53,712 nt of DNA, taken from positions 1 to 53,712 of the forward strand of contig JAIXQT010000113.1 of assembly GCA_027485595.1 (NCBI GenBank). Reading direction: 5' to 3'. The position numbers were made by a program, and so were the translations under genes. This document shows positions 17,928 to 27,274 of this stretch, one piece after another; the first letter of the stretch is position 1, and each line of letters starts with the position of its first letter. A model generated the notes under the pieces. The model did no database searches and was not told the origin of the DNA. It worked only from the letters and a program-made list of their open reading frames with translations. This stretch comes from Pseudomonadota bacterium. Lineage in GTDB: Bacteria; Bdellovibrionota_C; UBA2361; OMII01.

Positions 17928-18950
17928 ATGAAAATTTTCTCTGCGATATGTTCGCTGCTCACCTTATGCGTTATTGGCTCATCGTGTTACGCGCAACACG
18001 AGCAGGCAGTAACTCCATTCACCCAAGCTTCTCTGATAGAGACCGAGCCACTCGACTCAGCTCGGGCAAAAACGATCTCGGAATTCCTTCAGCGTCCGGC
18101 AAAGCACCAGAATCGAGAGGCGCTCACCGGTGGGTTCTGTAAGCCTATCGTTACCAAACCAACTTCCGCACCCGATCACCTGAAGCTTGCTCTTGCGCTC
18201 GTAGAGAGTGATATCGTCCCTGTCTTATCACTCTCAAAAGAGGGGAACACCTCTGACACCACCGCATTGGTGTCCTACTCTGTCGAGTTTGATCGCGATC
18301 ATGTTACCCTACGCTCATCAAATGCTCGCTATGACAGTCAAGCGAACGGTCTTAGAATCGCCTATCCTCACGAAACATCCTCTCATGTGTGGTTTGAATC
18401 TAAGGGCAACGGGAGCACGCTCTTCATCATTCCCCCGGTGAGAGAATGTAGTGTGCAGTTCATCGTGGCGTGTCCGAGAACTTACTCCGATACACGAGCC
18501 TTGGAGGATTCTAAGCTCGCCGTTACCGGTCTGCGGTACCTCATCTCGGCAAAAGCGGAAGGACTCTTCCAAGCTCCAGGCGGTGAGGAAAGCAAGGTTC
18601 TCGCCGGGGTACTCGGTACGAGTCGTGTACAGCTCCCCTCATCATGGTTCTCAGAGAACGTCAGCAGAGAGACCCCGAGCGCCTCCGTGAAGGTTGAAAA
18701 GCCCATAAATCCGCTCGCCTCATCCGGTGCTCTTTCCCCTGTGCGCATCCCTGCAAGGGACGCCGTGGAGGCGCGCCTAGAGTTCGGGACAAGCTCATCT
18801 GTGAAGCGAATCATTCGCTCGCGGTCGACAGTCGACGTGCTCCCGTTTCTACTTGAGACACCTCAGCAGATACGAGTCGAGCGCACAGAGCTTCCTCTTA
18901 ATCCAGGCTCGTGTATCGTCATAAGTCGACGCCAGGAAACTCATTACTGA
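17928..18950 (+). CDS. Exported protein of unknown function
   Basis: A 340-residue protein with a clear Sec signal peptide (MKIFSAICSLLTLCVIGSSCYA, probable cleavage after YAQ). The mature part is largely beta-prone and shows no motif I recognise; it has paired Cys (ECSVQFIVAC) that could form a disulfide. It starts 15 bases after the murU-like gene with AGAGG upstream, so it is likely translated from the same transcript and may act in the envelope on cell-wall sugars. Confidence 0.7.
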   Translation: MKIFSAICSLLTLCVIGSSCYAQHEQAVTPFTQASLIETEPLDSARAKTISEFLQRPAKHQNREALTGGFCKPIVTKPTSAPDHLKLALALVESDIVPVLSLSKEGNTSDTTALVSYSVEFDRDHVTLRSSNARYDSQANGLRIAYPHETSSHVWFESKGNGSTLFIIPPVRECSVQFIVACPRTYSDTRALEDSKLAVTGLRYLISAKAEGLFQAPGGEESKVLAGVLGTSRVQLPSSWFSENVSRETPSASVKVEKPINPLASSGALSPVRIPARDAVEARLEFGTSSSVKRIIRSRSTVDVLPFLLETPQQIRVERTELPLNPGSCIVISRRQETHY

Positions 18951-19154
18951 TATCACCCCGGATCCTACCTCCGAAGTCACCTGACATGGTGACGTTTGCG
19001 AGCATAGGCGTCGTTCGTCCGGGTTGACCGTGGGGAGACCCTAACCTGTTCTGAATCGAACGTAGGCATGTGAGATCGAAATAGTTCGCTTCGCGATTGC
19101 ACTACCGCAAGACTCCTCTTCGCATATCATGAAAAGTTTTATAAGCTTGTATGC

Positions 19155-19712
19155 ATGACGTCGCTTGGAACATCCTCCCCCCACAACTCAGGCGCTCAGC
19201 CAGCTATTCACTACCTCAATCCCACCCCAGTCGTTGTCGCAATCGTGCCGGTGCGAGCGGTCAACCCCGCTTCTGGGCTCCTCGAGTTAGGTTTGTTGAC
19301 GGTCGAACGTGGCATAGAGCCTCAGGTCGGGCATCTCGCGTTGCCGGGTGGTTATCTGGAGTACGAGGACTGGAGAGCCGGCCTGCTCAGAGAGTTGTTC
19401 GAGGAAACCACTGTCAAAATCGATGATGTGTCGTGTGTCACGCTCAGGGGCGCTATGTCGATCGACAACAATCGCAAGGTAATCCTTTTTGGTAGCTTGC
19501 CTCCGGTTGAACACTCCGACCTGCGAAATTTCGCACCACATCGCGAGTGCTCTCGGATCGAAGTTATCTTCGAGCCCCAAAATTTAGCGTTCCCAACTCA
19601 CACGGAGATGGCTCGGCTCTTCTTTGATTCCCTACGAGTCCCGGAGGTATGTGAAGAGCTCTCTTGCCTAAGAATGCCGAAGGGGCAGTTTCCGGCCTCC
19701 CCATTGTCATAA
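19155..19712 (+). CDS. Nudix hydrolase
   Basis: A 185-residue pyrophosphohydrolase. The Nudix box reads GGYLEYEDWRAGLLRELFEE, fitting G-x5-E-x7-R-E-U-x-E-E, but the following G-U is replaced by TTV. LALPGGYLEYEDW and the upstream GLLTVERG strand resemble NUDT-type ADP-ribose/NADH pyrophosphatases. Substrate cannot be called. It is separated from the neighbouring genes by about 200 bases each side with no obvious terminators. Confidence 0.82.
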   Translation: MTSLGTSSPHNSGAQPAIHYLNPTPVVVAIVPVRAVNPASGLLELGLLTVERGIEPQVGHLALPGGYLEYEDWRAGLLRELFEETTVKIDDVSCVTLRGAMSIDNNRKVILFGSLPPVEHSDLRNFAPHRECSRIEVIFEPQNLAFPTHTEMARLFFDSLRVPEVCEELSCLRMPKGQFPASPLS

Positions 19713-19910
19713 CTCCTCTCCGCGAGCTCGCCGGACTTATGGGGCCCTAAAAACGGCTCGTCATGCAACATTCGCCAAGACTCATGGGGACACTCGCTGG
19801 TTTGCGAAGGTCTCCCTCGAGGGAAACCCTACAGAAGACCCGCAAGACGACCACAGCTTGAGGGGCAAAATACACTTGAGGGTTTGAGCATTTCAGTCGA
19901 TAACCGTCCT

Positions 19911-21443
19911 ATGCTTGTGCTATTAAGGGCTCTCTGCCTGCTCGTATCGCTCCTGGCTTTGAGGGTCAACAGTGCCTCATGCGGCGAGATCAACGTCGCC
20001 AACGTAAGCCTCGGTACCCGAGATTCGGGGTCCGGCAACGCCCCAATCAATTTCGACATATCGTGGAACAACTCATGGCGCTCGACAGCCCCTGGCGCGC
20101 CCGCTCCAAACAACTGGGATGCGGCCTGGGTATTTGTGAAGTTCAGAAAGAACGGAGGAGACTGGCAACACGCGAGTTTCAACAATACCGGACACACCGT
20201 GCCATCCGGAGCGTCTCTCGATGTTGGGTTAGCTGACACCGGGTCGTCGTTTAACATCGCGACCAATCCGGGAGTCGGCGTTTTCATTTACCGAAGCGCC
20301 GATGGCACCGGCACCTTTTCAAAGACCGGCTTTTCCCTCAGTTGGAAGTACACGCAGGACGGTGTCGGCACCGGAGATACGATAGACCTCCGGGTCTTCG
20401 CCATTGAAATGGCATACGTGCCAGACGGGGCATTCTTTGCCGGCGATAACGCCACCTCGACCGGCGCCCTTCAGCAAGGTACGGCAGATACTGACCCGTG
20501 GTATATCGGAAGTGAAAGCGCTATCACCACCTTCAACGGCTCTGGCACCGGTACCGGCTTGGCTGAAACCGCATCCGAGTACTATGTGCCCGGCGGTATC
20601 ATCACCATCCCCGCTGCATTTCCTAAAGGATATGGAAAATTTTACATGATGAAGGGCGAGATATCCCAGTCGCAGTGGGTGGCCTTTTTTAATATGCTCA
20701 CAGCAACACAACAAAGCACGCGGGATATAACCTCAGCATCTGGTAAAAACTCGGATAACCTTACCACCCGAAATAACGTGAGCTGGACCGGTACAGGTGA
20801 CGCCTCGCTCCCCGACAGGGGAAGTGGAGCTACCTATGGGGCGGTCGCGGTGAATTACATCTCCTGGGTAGATCTAGCTGCCTACCTCGACTGGGCGGGG
20901 TTACGACCGATGAGTGAGTTCGAGTTTGAGCGCTCGGCGAGAGGACCCTACCGAGCTGTTTCCGGTGAATATCCGTGGGGCAGCACATCGATCACCCAAG
21001 CCACCTCTATTAGCAACCAAGGTACCTTAAGCGAGTCTGCCCAATCGGCCGCCAACGCCGTCTATGGAGATCACGCCAGCGTTCAGGGTCCAATGCGAGT
21101 CGGCGCGATGGCATACAATCACAGCACACGCATTACCTCGGGGGCGGGATACTACGGAAACTTGAACCTAGCTGATAACGTTCAGGAGCGGTGTGTAACC
21201 ATCGCAACCTCAACCGGTCGTAGTTTCGAGGGAAGGTATCATGGAAATGGCTCGCTCGATGCTACAGGAAACCCCAACGTGAGCACGTGGCCTGGGACGT
21301 CCGTTACCGGAGCTGGCGTTCGTGGCACCGCCTGGAGATACGCGGCGACAATAGGACGGACATCTGACCGCGCGAACGTGTCGGTACTTCCAAGCGCTCG
21401 GTCCGCATGGGGCGGTGGTCGCGGTGTACGGTCGGCGCCATAA
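19911..21443 (+). CDS. Secreted protein with formylglycine-generating-enzyme (C-type lectin) fold
   Basis: About 510 residues. ATG at 19911 gives a good signal peptide (MLVLLRALCLLVSLLALRVNSASC) and replaces the TTG at 19884. Residues to about 160 form a beta-sandwich-like N-domain (SWNNSW, RKNGGDW). The rest is an FGE-sulfatase domain: MMKGEISQSQWVAFFNML, VNYISWVDLAAYLDWAGLRPMSEFEFERSARG, YPWGS, NLADNVQERC and GRGVRSAP. No Cys pair occupies the FGE catalytic site, so it is probably a binding rather than catalytic domain. The fold is a known scaffold for diversified ligand-binding proteins. Confidence 0.75.
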   Translation: MLVLLRALCLLVSLLALRVNSASCGEINVANVSLGTRDSGSGNAPINFDISWNNSWRSTAPGAPAPNNWDAAWVFVKFRKNGGDWQHASFNNTGHTVPSGASLDVGLADTGSSFNIATNPGVGVFIYRSADGTGTFSKTGFSLSWKYTQDGVGTGDTIDLRVFAIEMAYVPDGAFFAGDNATSTGALQQGTADTDPWYIGSESAITTFNGSGTGTGLAETASEYYVPGGIITIPAAFPKGYGKFYMMKGEISQSQWVAFFNMLTATQQSTRDITSASGKNSDNLTTRNNVSWTGTGDASLPDRGSGATYGAVAVNYISWVDLAAYLDWAGLRPMSEFEFERSARGPYRAVSGEYPWGSTSITQATSISNQGTLSESAQSAANAVYGDHASVQGPMRVGAMAYNHSTRITSGAGYYGNLNLADNVQERCVTIATSTGRSFEGRYHGNGSLDATGNPNVSTWPGTSVTGAGVRGTAWRYAATIGRTSDRANVSVLPSARSAWGGGRGVRSAP

Positions 21444-21487
21444 TGTGCACGCGCGCTAAGAGCACGCGAAGCTCCCGGGGTCCTTCC

Positions 21488-22663
21488 TCATATAGCCAGA
21501 ACGCGTAGGGCCTCTTCAGGTGAAAGATGTCGAGATGCCTGAAATCCCTGTCCTTCAGGCGAGGCGTTATCGATGAGACACTCAAGCTCCTTACCTTGAA
21601 GCGCTTCCTTACTCAGGAGCGGTGGAAGTTCGGAGAGAAAAGAGAGAGCTCTTCTCACCTCCTGTGGCTGACTGTCACTCACCAGGAAGACAGGACGATT
21701 CGCTTCGCTCCTCCACAAATCCATCATACGTTGGACTAAACGGGTGTTGGGAGTTCCGTCATGATTAACCAAGGTACCGAAGACATCGAAATAGAATCCT
21801 GAAGCCACTTCGCGCCGCGCCGCTTGTACCTCTCCGCTTTCTCGCGGCGAATTATTGGAGTGTAGGAAGGGGTACCGCGCGGACTCTTCACCCATGTGAT
21901 CGGCGAGGAGCCGACGTAGCTCTGGTAACGCCTGACTTCGCGGGAACGGCACCTTGTTCTCGAACACCCATAGAAGAAACCGAGCCGGAGATGTCGCCTC
22001 ACAAAATGCTTGGTTCAAGCGGAAGGGAGCAAGCGTTCGAGTTGAATCGGTCGTTGAATGTTCTGTTTGCTCGTGAGCTGTTTGCGCGCGCAGGAGAGCC
22101 TGGAATCCGGGCGACATAAGCCCTGACGGTTTAAAAAAGAACTCTGTGAGAGCCCCTCCGGCAACCCAATGTTCGATGTTGGAAGCCATCACGGCACGGA
22201 CGATGAGAGGCGTTGTTCCGAGAGAATGAGAACGCTCACAGAATTCGCAGCACATATTCACGAGCGAAGTAGCGAGCGGTACGGCGTCTGGAGTATCAAG
22301 CAACGTCCGAAGCGCCGGCTTAAAGCACACCCCTAAGAAGAGATACTTGGCGGCGTGCGAAAATTCGTTGTTGTCGAGGTAAGAGTCCGTCACCTGCGTC
22401 TCAAGCAGCAAACGAGCCGCCTCGTTGAAGATCCATGCTCCAAACGCAGACGCATCACGCTGCGCTTCGCTGATGACCGAGACAAAACGATCTGAGTCGA
22501 TCCTACGCGAGCCATCGGGCAGCCTTACAAATTCATCCAGCGAGAGTCCTTCTGGTGCTCTTGAGGTATTCCAAGACTCCCGCATGTGGTCGTACGCGGT
22601 GGCTGCTCCGCCGGGAGGCCGAGAGGCAAGCAAGAGCTGCTGCGTTAAAGGATCGGAGAACAT
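21488..22663 (-). CDS. Protein with C-terminal HAD-like domain
   Basis: A 391-residue soluble protein. Residues 1-285 are helix-rich and unrecognised. Residues 290-391 look like a HAD phosphatase core: motif I FYFDVFGTLVNHDG and motif II FLVSDSQPQEV; the expected motif III lysine and motif IV acid pair fall near LLSKEALQGKELECLIDN but are not clear. The second Asp of motif I (DxDGT) is Phe here (DVFGT), as in haloacid dehalogenases and some phosphatases. Convergent with the FGE-fold gene. Confidence 0.6.
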   Translation of the reverse strand: MFSDPLTQQLLLASRPPGGAATAYDHMRESWNTSRAPEGLSLDEFVRLPDGSRRIDSDRFVSVISEAQRDASAFGAWIFNEAARLLLETQVTDSYLDNNEFSHAAKYLFLGVCFKPALRTLLDTPDAVPLATSLVNMCCEFCERSHSLGTTPLIVRAVMASNIEHWVAGGALTEFFFKPSGLMSPGFQALLRAQTAHEQTEHSTTDSTRTLAPFRLNQAFCEATSPARFLLWVFENKVPFPRSQALPELRRLLADHMGEESARYPFLHSNNSPRESGEVQAARREVASGFYFDVFGTLVNHDGTPNTRLVQRMMDLWRSEANRPVFLVSDSQPQEVRRALSFLSELPPLLSKEALQGKELECLIDNASPEGQGFQASRHLSPEEALRVLAI

Positions 22664-22691
22664 ACACCGCTACAACGAGGGGGATGTAGGA

Positions 22692-22937
22692 CTAACGAGA
22701 GAGATACCTTTGCATCCCTCTTCCGGTGAAGAAGTGATACGCCTCTCCATCGGAGACCGAAAGTAGAATTCGAGCTTGTGGGTTTAAGACCTCCATAAGC
22801 CGAAACCGGTCGATGGTGTCCTCATCGGGTCTCGCGGCTAATAGGCTTGAGCGCCCCCAGAGCTCATGCGCCCTCAGCGCATCGTATGAAATGCACAACG
22901 CGCCGTTGCTTTTTATAACGGACAGTTGCGCTTTCAT
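22692..22937 (-). CDS. Small hypothetical protein
   Basis: An 81-residue ORF (MKAQLSVIKSNGALC) directly upstream of the HAD-like gene on the same strand, with a 28-base gap. It has normal amino acid composition but no family I know and no good ribosome binding site. The track extends it to a TTG at 22958. It may be a real first cistron of the HAD operon. Confidence 0.4.
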   Translation of the reverse strand: MKAQLSVIKSNGALCISYDALRAHELWGRSSLLAARPDEDTIDRFRLMEVLNPQARILLSVSDGEAYHFFTGRGMQRYLSR

Positions 22938-22988
22938 GTTGCGGTATGTATAACGCAATCCGACTTAGACATATAAAGCAGTAAGTTT

Positions 22989-23747
22989 ATGAACCAACAG
23001 ACATCAGGTACTAGACCAGTAGGACACTCAGTAGAACGCTCAGCCATGGACCTTGAGAACGCATTTTTAGCCAAAGATTCCAAAGTATTAAAGTGTTCTT
23101 TTGTACATGAAGGCAAGCCGGTTTTTGACAACGTACGGATATTCGTCCTCGGCCTTGAGCCGAAGCTCGCCCAGGATTTCGGTGCCACGGTCTTGAGCGG
23201 ATTGGTGGGAATCGCTGAACCGGATTACCGCGGGAACATGGGCGAATCGCTCGTGGATATCGTCAATTTCGGCCTCGTCTACGGCATAACTATCGATTAC
23301 CCCCATCGCATGGAGGTATTCCTTCGACTCACCTCCCCCACCTGCCACGCTCGTAAAGAGATTGAGGGCGAAGTAATGCAAGTTCTCACGGAGGCAGACA
23401 AACGCCTCTCGCAGCATCTAGGCCGAGAGGGATTCAACTCGATACGCGTTGTCACCGATCATCAACTCGTTCCTCGATGGACCCAAGCGGCTATCAGCCC
23501 CGAGTTCCGAGCAGCAACGGATCGCGAGAAGGTGTTCAAAGCCCTCTGTGTCGCCACCGGCCTCATCAACAAGGGGCAGGCTCCAGATGAAATCTTCGAA
23601 TACGGTCAGCAGCTCAAGAAGCAACTCCTAGAGACCAAGGGTCCTCAGGCTCTGGAGAGCGCGTGCGCGAGGTGCAAGATCGAGCTGGAGTGTCGAAAGA
23701 AAGCGCTCATGAACCTTCCGATGGTAAAGAAGCCTACCGTCCACTAA
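22989..23747 (+). CDS. MIP18 (DUF59)-family protein, probable iron-sulfur assembly factor
   Basis: A 252-residue protein. The centre (GESLVDIVNFGLVYGITIDYPHRMEVFLRLTSP) followed by CHARKEIEGEVMQVL matches the DUF59/MIP18 pattern of SufT, PaaD and related Fe-S assembly proteins, including the conserved TSPTC Cys. A WTQAAISPEFR segment recalls the WTxxxIS motif of the same proteins. The C-terminus has a Cys cluster (SACARCKIELECRK) that could bind metal. The 22989 ATG is one of two possible starts (another is MDLENAF). Confidence 0.6.
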   Translation: MNQQTSGTRPVGHSVERSAMDLENAFLAKDSKVLKCSFVHEGKPVFDNVRIFVLGLEPKLAQDFGATVLSGLVGIAEPDYRGNMGESLVDIVNFGLVYGITIDYPHRMEVFLRLTSPTCHARKEIEGEVMQVLTEADKRLSQHLGREGFNSIRVVTDHQLVPRWTQAAISPEFRAATDREKVFKALCVATGLINKGQAPDEIFEYGQQLKKQLLETKGPQALESACARCKIELECRKKALMNLPMVKKPTVH

Positions 23748-23775
23748 ACGATGATGGGTAGGAAAGGACGCTCTC

Positions 23776-25959
23776 GTGCCACCTGAAGCCGAAATAAAGA
23801 ATGCTTCTCAAAACGCTCAGCAGGCCCGAGCGCAGGAGTTCTCCGCTTCCAGTTCGTTGAAAGCGGCGGAGCCACAGAAGTGTTGCGCAGGTGGTAATTG
23901 CGCTGAGTGCGGCAAGCAGCAGCCCAAAGTTGATGCATCTGCTGAGATGGCGGTGATCGAGCAGCAGATCCTCTCGGGAGATTTCGACGGGTTTTTCGCT
24001 GACCTTGCTTCGTCCCGCGAGACGGTGCACCAGACGGTAGGACTTCAAGCCGTTTCACAAAGTGGAGATGGAACCGTCGTTGATATCGGCAAGACAACCG
24101 GAGCTCTTGGAACTATCCCTCCGTCTCAAAGTGCGGCGCGATACTACGACGTCCCCTCTCCGCTCACTGGCACTCAACCCGCCCCTGCAGCAACCGCTGA
24201 AAAGCTGGTCTCTATTGGGTCGGTTCCGAAACAGGCCCCAAGCGATGGAGTTTCATCGAGCGGAAGCTTCAGAGATGCTATGCCGGGCGTGGCACAAACG
24301 TTCGCGTATGCTGCCGCTACCGCATCCGCCAACAAAGGCATGGGAACGTCGAGAGAGTCCTCCTCAAGCGTTGAACGGGAGAAGGTAGCACCATCCCTAG
24401 AGCGGCCCGCCTCAAAAGAGAGCGTTGCGCCACAGCCCCCCAAAAGCCGTGAAGTTGAGAGAACCGTAAACTCTGTGGCTTCATCAAGTGGCCCAGAGCA
24501 GCAAAGCGTCAAAGCGCCTGCTGTGGCTCCACGCGTTGACCGACAAGAGGTCGTTAGAGCGGTCAACGTTACGCAGGTCTCCGCGGCCCGACAGAGCATA
24601 TCGTCCCCTGCGGCAACTCAAAGCTCAGCCCCACAAGGGAGGGCGTTCGCGTCCTTCATCACCTCACCCATGGGAGCACAGTCCTCAACCCGACCAAATT
24701 TCATTGAGGCCGCCCCACGCCCGTACGAATCGCGGCTCGCCGCGGATCAATCACGTATGCCAAGGGGCTCGGTTGACGCTGGCGTTGCTCGCTCATCGCG
24801 AGTCGTCGAAAAGACAGCAGTAATTGGTGATATAGCTCGTGACTCTCACGTCAGGTCCCTTGAGAAAAGCCGTGCGCTTATCCGAACGCTTGAGAAGGTA
24901 TCAAACGACCTCCGATCCCCAGCCATTCTGAGAGTAACAGCGCAGAGCAATCGACGAATTGCCCCTACCACGAGAGCGATTGAGCGCTTGGTGCGAAACG
25001 CCGAAGCGGCAGGAGTGCGCTCAGCAACCCAACGTCGAGCGGTTGAAACCCTGCGCGCCATCGCGCGCGCATTGGCAGCGCCTCGCTCAAATCGGGACAA
25101 CAAGGTTATCGGTCGCGCCTTGGCGACAACGCTTCGACGTCTGAGCGGGGCGGTTGAGAAACGATTCGCGCGACTCCACCTCCGTGGACAGGTGCGATCC
25201 CGTCTTACGACGCGGGCTCCCGCCCGCAGGGCCGCTTTCACAGCACGCCTCCGCGCTATTCGTGCAAAGGTTGAACGGGTGAAATCCAAGTATCAGATGA
25301 AACCTGGCACGACTCGCCGAACAGCGACGAAGCGTCCAACTCAAGCCCGAACGGCTGTCCGTCGAACCAAATCAAAATCATCGCTCTACAAAGGTTCTCA
25401 AGCCAAGCTTTCTCGCAAAGCACTTTCACACGACCTCAAGGGAATCAGGGAAACGAAGACCTCTACTCGGGTTAGGGCACAGCTCAAGGCGGACACTCAA
25501 CGCCAGGAGATTCGCGCTCTTCGGCGAGAAGTAAAGGCGCTCCGACAAAGCCTTCAAGATATCGTTCCGATGATAGAGATGATGAAGGGTCTTTCGACAA
25601 AGCGCCGAAGGGTGCGAGGCGAAGAGGAATTTGACCTAAGAGGATTCATCTCTGAGAAGCAACTCGCAACCATGCTTAAAAGAAAGAATCTCTCCTCGTT
25701 GGAGAGAAAGAAGATCGAGCGCGAGCTCGCGAAGAAGAAAAAAGCCAAGGGAGCGGCAGGTTCCGTTAAGAGCGCCTCTGCGACCTCGAAGAAGCAAAGC
25801 GGCGCTGGAGCGAAGGCTTCCACGAAGCAGTCTGAGGGACAGGATACGCAGAAGGACGCCGAGATGAAATCCTATGCTAAGAGTTTGTCGACCTTCTTGA
25901 TGCGTACGGATGATAGTGCGGATGATGAGGATGGGACGAACGCGCCCATAATGGACTAG
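23776..25959 (+). CDS. Large Ser/Ala-rich to Arg/Lys-rich protein of unknown function
   Basis: A 727-residue protein starting with GTG. Three parts are visible: residues 1-80 with a Cys cluster CCAGGNCAECG and a helical QQILSGDFDGFFADL; residues 80-340, disordered and rich in Ser, Ala, Pro and Val; and residues 340-700, very basic (many Arg and Lys), with a coiled-coil stretch (RQEIRALRREVKALRQSL) and an acidic tail (DDSADDEDG). The basic part could bind nucleic acid or a polyanion. No enzymatic motif was found. It lies 28 bases after the MIP18-family gene, so the two are probably co-transcribed. Confidence 0.65.
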   Translation: MPPEAEIKNASQNAQQARAQEFSASSSLKAAEPQKCCAGGNCAECGKQQPKVDASAEMAVIEQQILSGDFDGFFADLASSRETVHQTVGLQAVSQSGDGTVVDIGKTTGALGTIPPSQSAARYYDVPSPLTGTQPAPAATAEKLVSIGSVPKQAPSDGVSSSGSFRDAMPGVAQTFAYAAATASANKGMGTSRESSSSVEREKVAPSLERPASKESVAPQPPKSREVERTVNSVASSSGPEQQSVKAPAVAPRVDRQEVVRAVNVTQVSAARQSISSPAATQSSAPQGRAFASFITSPMGAQSSTRPNFIEAAPRPYESRLAADQSRMPRGSVDAGVARSSRVVEKTAVIGDIARDSHVRSLEKSRALIRTLEKVSNDLRSPAILRVTAQSNRRIAPTTRAIERLVRNAEAAGVRSATQRRAVETLRAIARALAAPRSNRDNKVIGRALATTLRRLSGAVEKRFARLHLRGQVRSRLTTRAPARRAAFTARLRAIRAKVERVKSKYQMKPGTTRRTATKRPTQARTAVRRTKSKSSLYKGSQAKLSRKALSHDLKGIRETKTSTRVRAQLKADTQRQEIRALRREVKALRQSLQDIVPMIEMMKGLSTKRRRVRGEEEFDLRGFISEKQLATMLKRKNLSSLERKKIERELAKKKKAKGAAGSVKSASATSKKQSGAGAKASTKQSEGQDTQKDAEMKSYAKSLSTFLMRTDDSADDEDGTNAPIMD

Positions 25960-26155
25960 CTGCCCCAGAGGAGCCTCGCTACGGCCCCGCCCATAACGAT
26001 GCAACCCAGAAGCCAGGGGAGATCGCTCACGTAGCACTGTACAACCCGTCTCTGCTCGTGCCGCCGAGACGGTGAGGTGAGAAGCTTTATTGCGACATCC
26101 CCACTTTCACAGCATCATATCCAGACCGTTGTGACGGAGAGATTTAGGAGAAGCC

Positions 26156-26938
26156 GTGGCGTTAGTGTTACAAACGATTGATTCCGACGGGATCGCGACC
26201 CTCACTCTTAATGATGAGACGAACCTGAACGCGATGAGCGATGAGATGGCGACCGAGTTCGCCACGGCGGTGCGCACGCTTAAGACCCAGAGCGGCCTTC
26301 GAGCCGTTATACTGACCGGCGCCGGTAAGGCCTTCTCTGCCGGTGGACACCTCGCCATGCTCGAAGCGAAACGAACGAAAACCGCTGAGCAGAACCGTCT
26401 CGGCATGCTTTCGTTCTACAACTCCTTTTTGTGCATACGGGAACTCAACGTACCGTTAATCGCCGCGATTAATGGCGCGGCTGTGGGCGCTGGATTGTGT
26501 GTCGCGTGCGCGTGTGATTTTCGGGTCGCTTCAGACTCCACCAAGCTTGGCTTTACGTTCCTTAAGCTCGGTCTGCATCCAGGAATGGGAGCTACGTACT
26601 TCGTGCCTGGCATCGTTGGCGCAAGCATGGCGACTGAACTCCTCGTGACGGGTCGAGTGATTTCGGCCCAAGAGGCCCTTCGAATTGGTGTTGTTTCTCG
26701 CGTGTGCGATGCAGCCGATGTCATGAAAGAGGCTCGGGTTGTCGCGGCAGAGATACTCAGTTGTGGCCCCGAAGCGACCGCTCAATTACTTCAAACGATG
26801 CGAGGGGACCCCGAACTTCTCACTCGAGCGCTTGAGCGCGAAGCTTCATGTCAGAGCGTCAATTACGCGAGCGCCGAGTTCGCGGAGGGCGTCGCGGCGA
26901 TTAAGGAGAAGCGTTTACCGAGCTTTCCGAAGAGCTAA
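26156..26938 (+). CDS. Enoyl-CoA hydratase/isomerase (crotonase) family protein
   Basis: A 260-residue crotonase-fold protein with GKAFSAGGHLAML (oxyanion loop) and NGAAVGAGLCVACACDFRVAS. The two catalytic Glu of enoyl-CoA hydratase, normally in GGCEL and PE, are not present (LCVACACD and TFLKLGL here), so it is probably an isomerase, hydrolase or other crotonase rather than a hydratase. It starts at GTG with AGGAGA upstream. Substrate is unknown. Confidence 0.85.
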   Translation: MALVLQTIDSDGIATLTLNDETNLNAMSDEMATEFATAVRTLKTQSGLRAVILTGAGKAFSAGGHLAMLEAKRTKTAEQNRLGMLSFYNSFLCIRELNVPLIAAINGAAVGAGLCVACACDFRVASDSTKLGFTFLKLGLHPGMGATYFVPGIVGASMATELLVTGRVISAQEALRIGVVSRVCDAADVMKEARVVAAEILSCGPEATAQLLQTMRGDPELLTRALEREASCQSVNYASAEFAEGVAAIKEKRLPSFPKS

Positions 26939-27106
26939 CCACGCCCCGAGAGCAACGATCACAACATGCGCGAGGCTAAACCAGAAGCCTCGCCAGTTGT
27001 TCACCTCATACGCCTTAAAGAAAAGAGCGTACACGCACAATCCAACTACCGCGAGCGTAACCAGCGTTACCTGAGAGATAGAGCGAGGTGGTGTTGCTTT
27101 GTTCAT
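26915..27106 (-). CDS. Small two-helix membrane protein
   Basis: A 63-residue ORF from ATG at 27106 (MNKATPPRSISQ) with AAGGTG close upstream. It has two hydrophobic helices, VTLVTLAVVGLCVYALFF and GFWFSLAHVVIVALGAWLAL. It converges with the crotonase gene and overlaps its end by 24 bases. Not a recognised family; composition and ribosome binding site argue it is real. Confidence 0.55.
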   Translation of the reverse strand: MNKATPPRSISQVTLVTLAVVGLCVYALFFKAYEVNNWRGFWFSLAHVVIVALGAWLALRKAR

Positions 27107-27186
27107 GGGCACCTTGTACCGCGACTCGCGCAAGCACGCAAAACCGGCATCCTATCAAACATCGAATCCGACCCCTCCATTTCACA

Positions 27187-27226
27187 TAAAAAAACCAAGT
27201 CGTACCTCTTTCAGTACGGCTTGGTT
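27187..27226 (-). terminator. Rho-independent terminator
   Basis: On the minus strand AACCAAGCCGTAC and GTACGACTTGGTT form a stem with a short AAAGAG-type loop, followed directly by a run of seven or more T. It ends the 27275-27589 gene, about 50 bases after its stop codon. Confidence 0.85.
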
Positions 27227-27274
27227 AGTTGCTTCTCGCGAGCACTCGCTGTGTCGAGAATTAGCTTTCGAAAA

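Noticed and set aside
19884-21443. Diversity-generating retroelement target
   Set aside because: The fold fits, but no reverse transcriptase, template repeat or accessory gene is present in the window.
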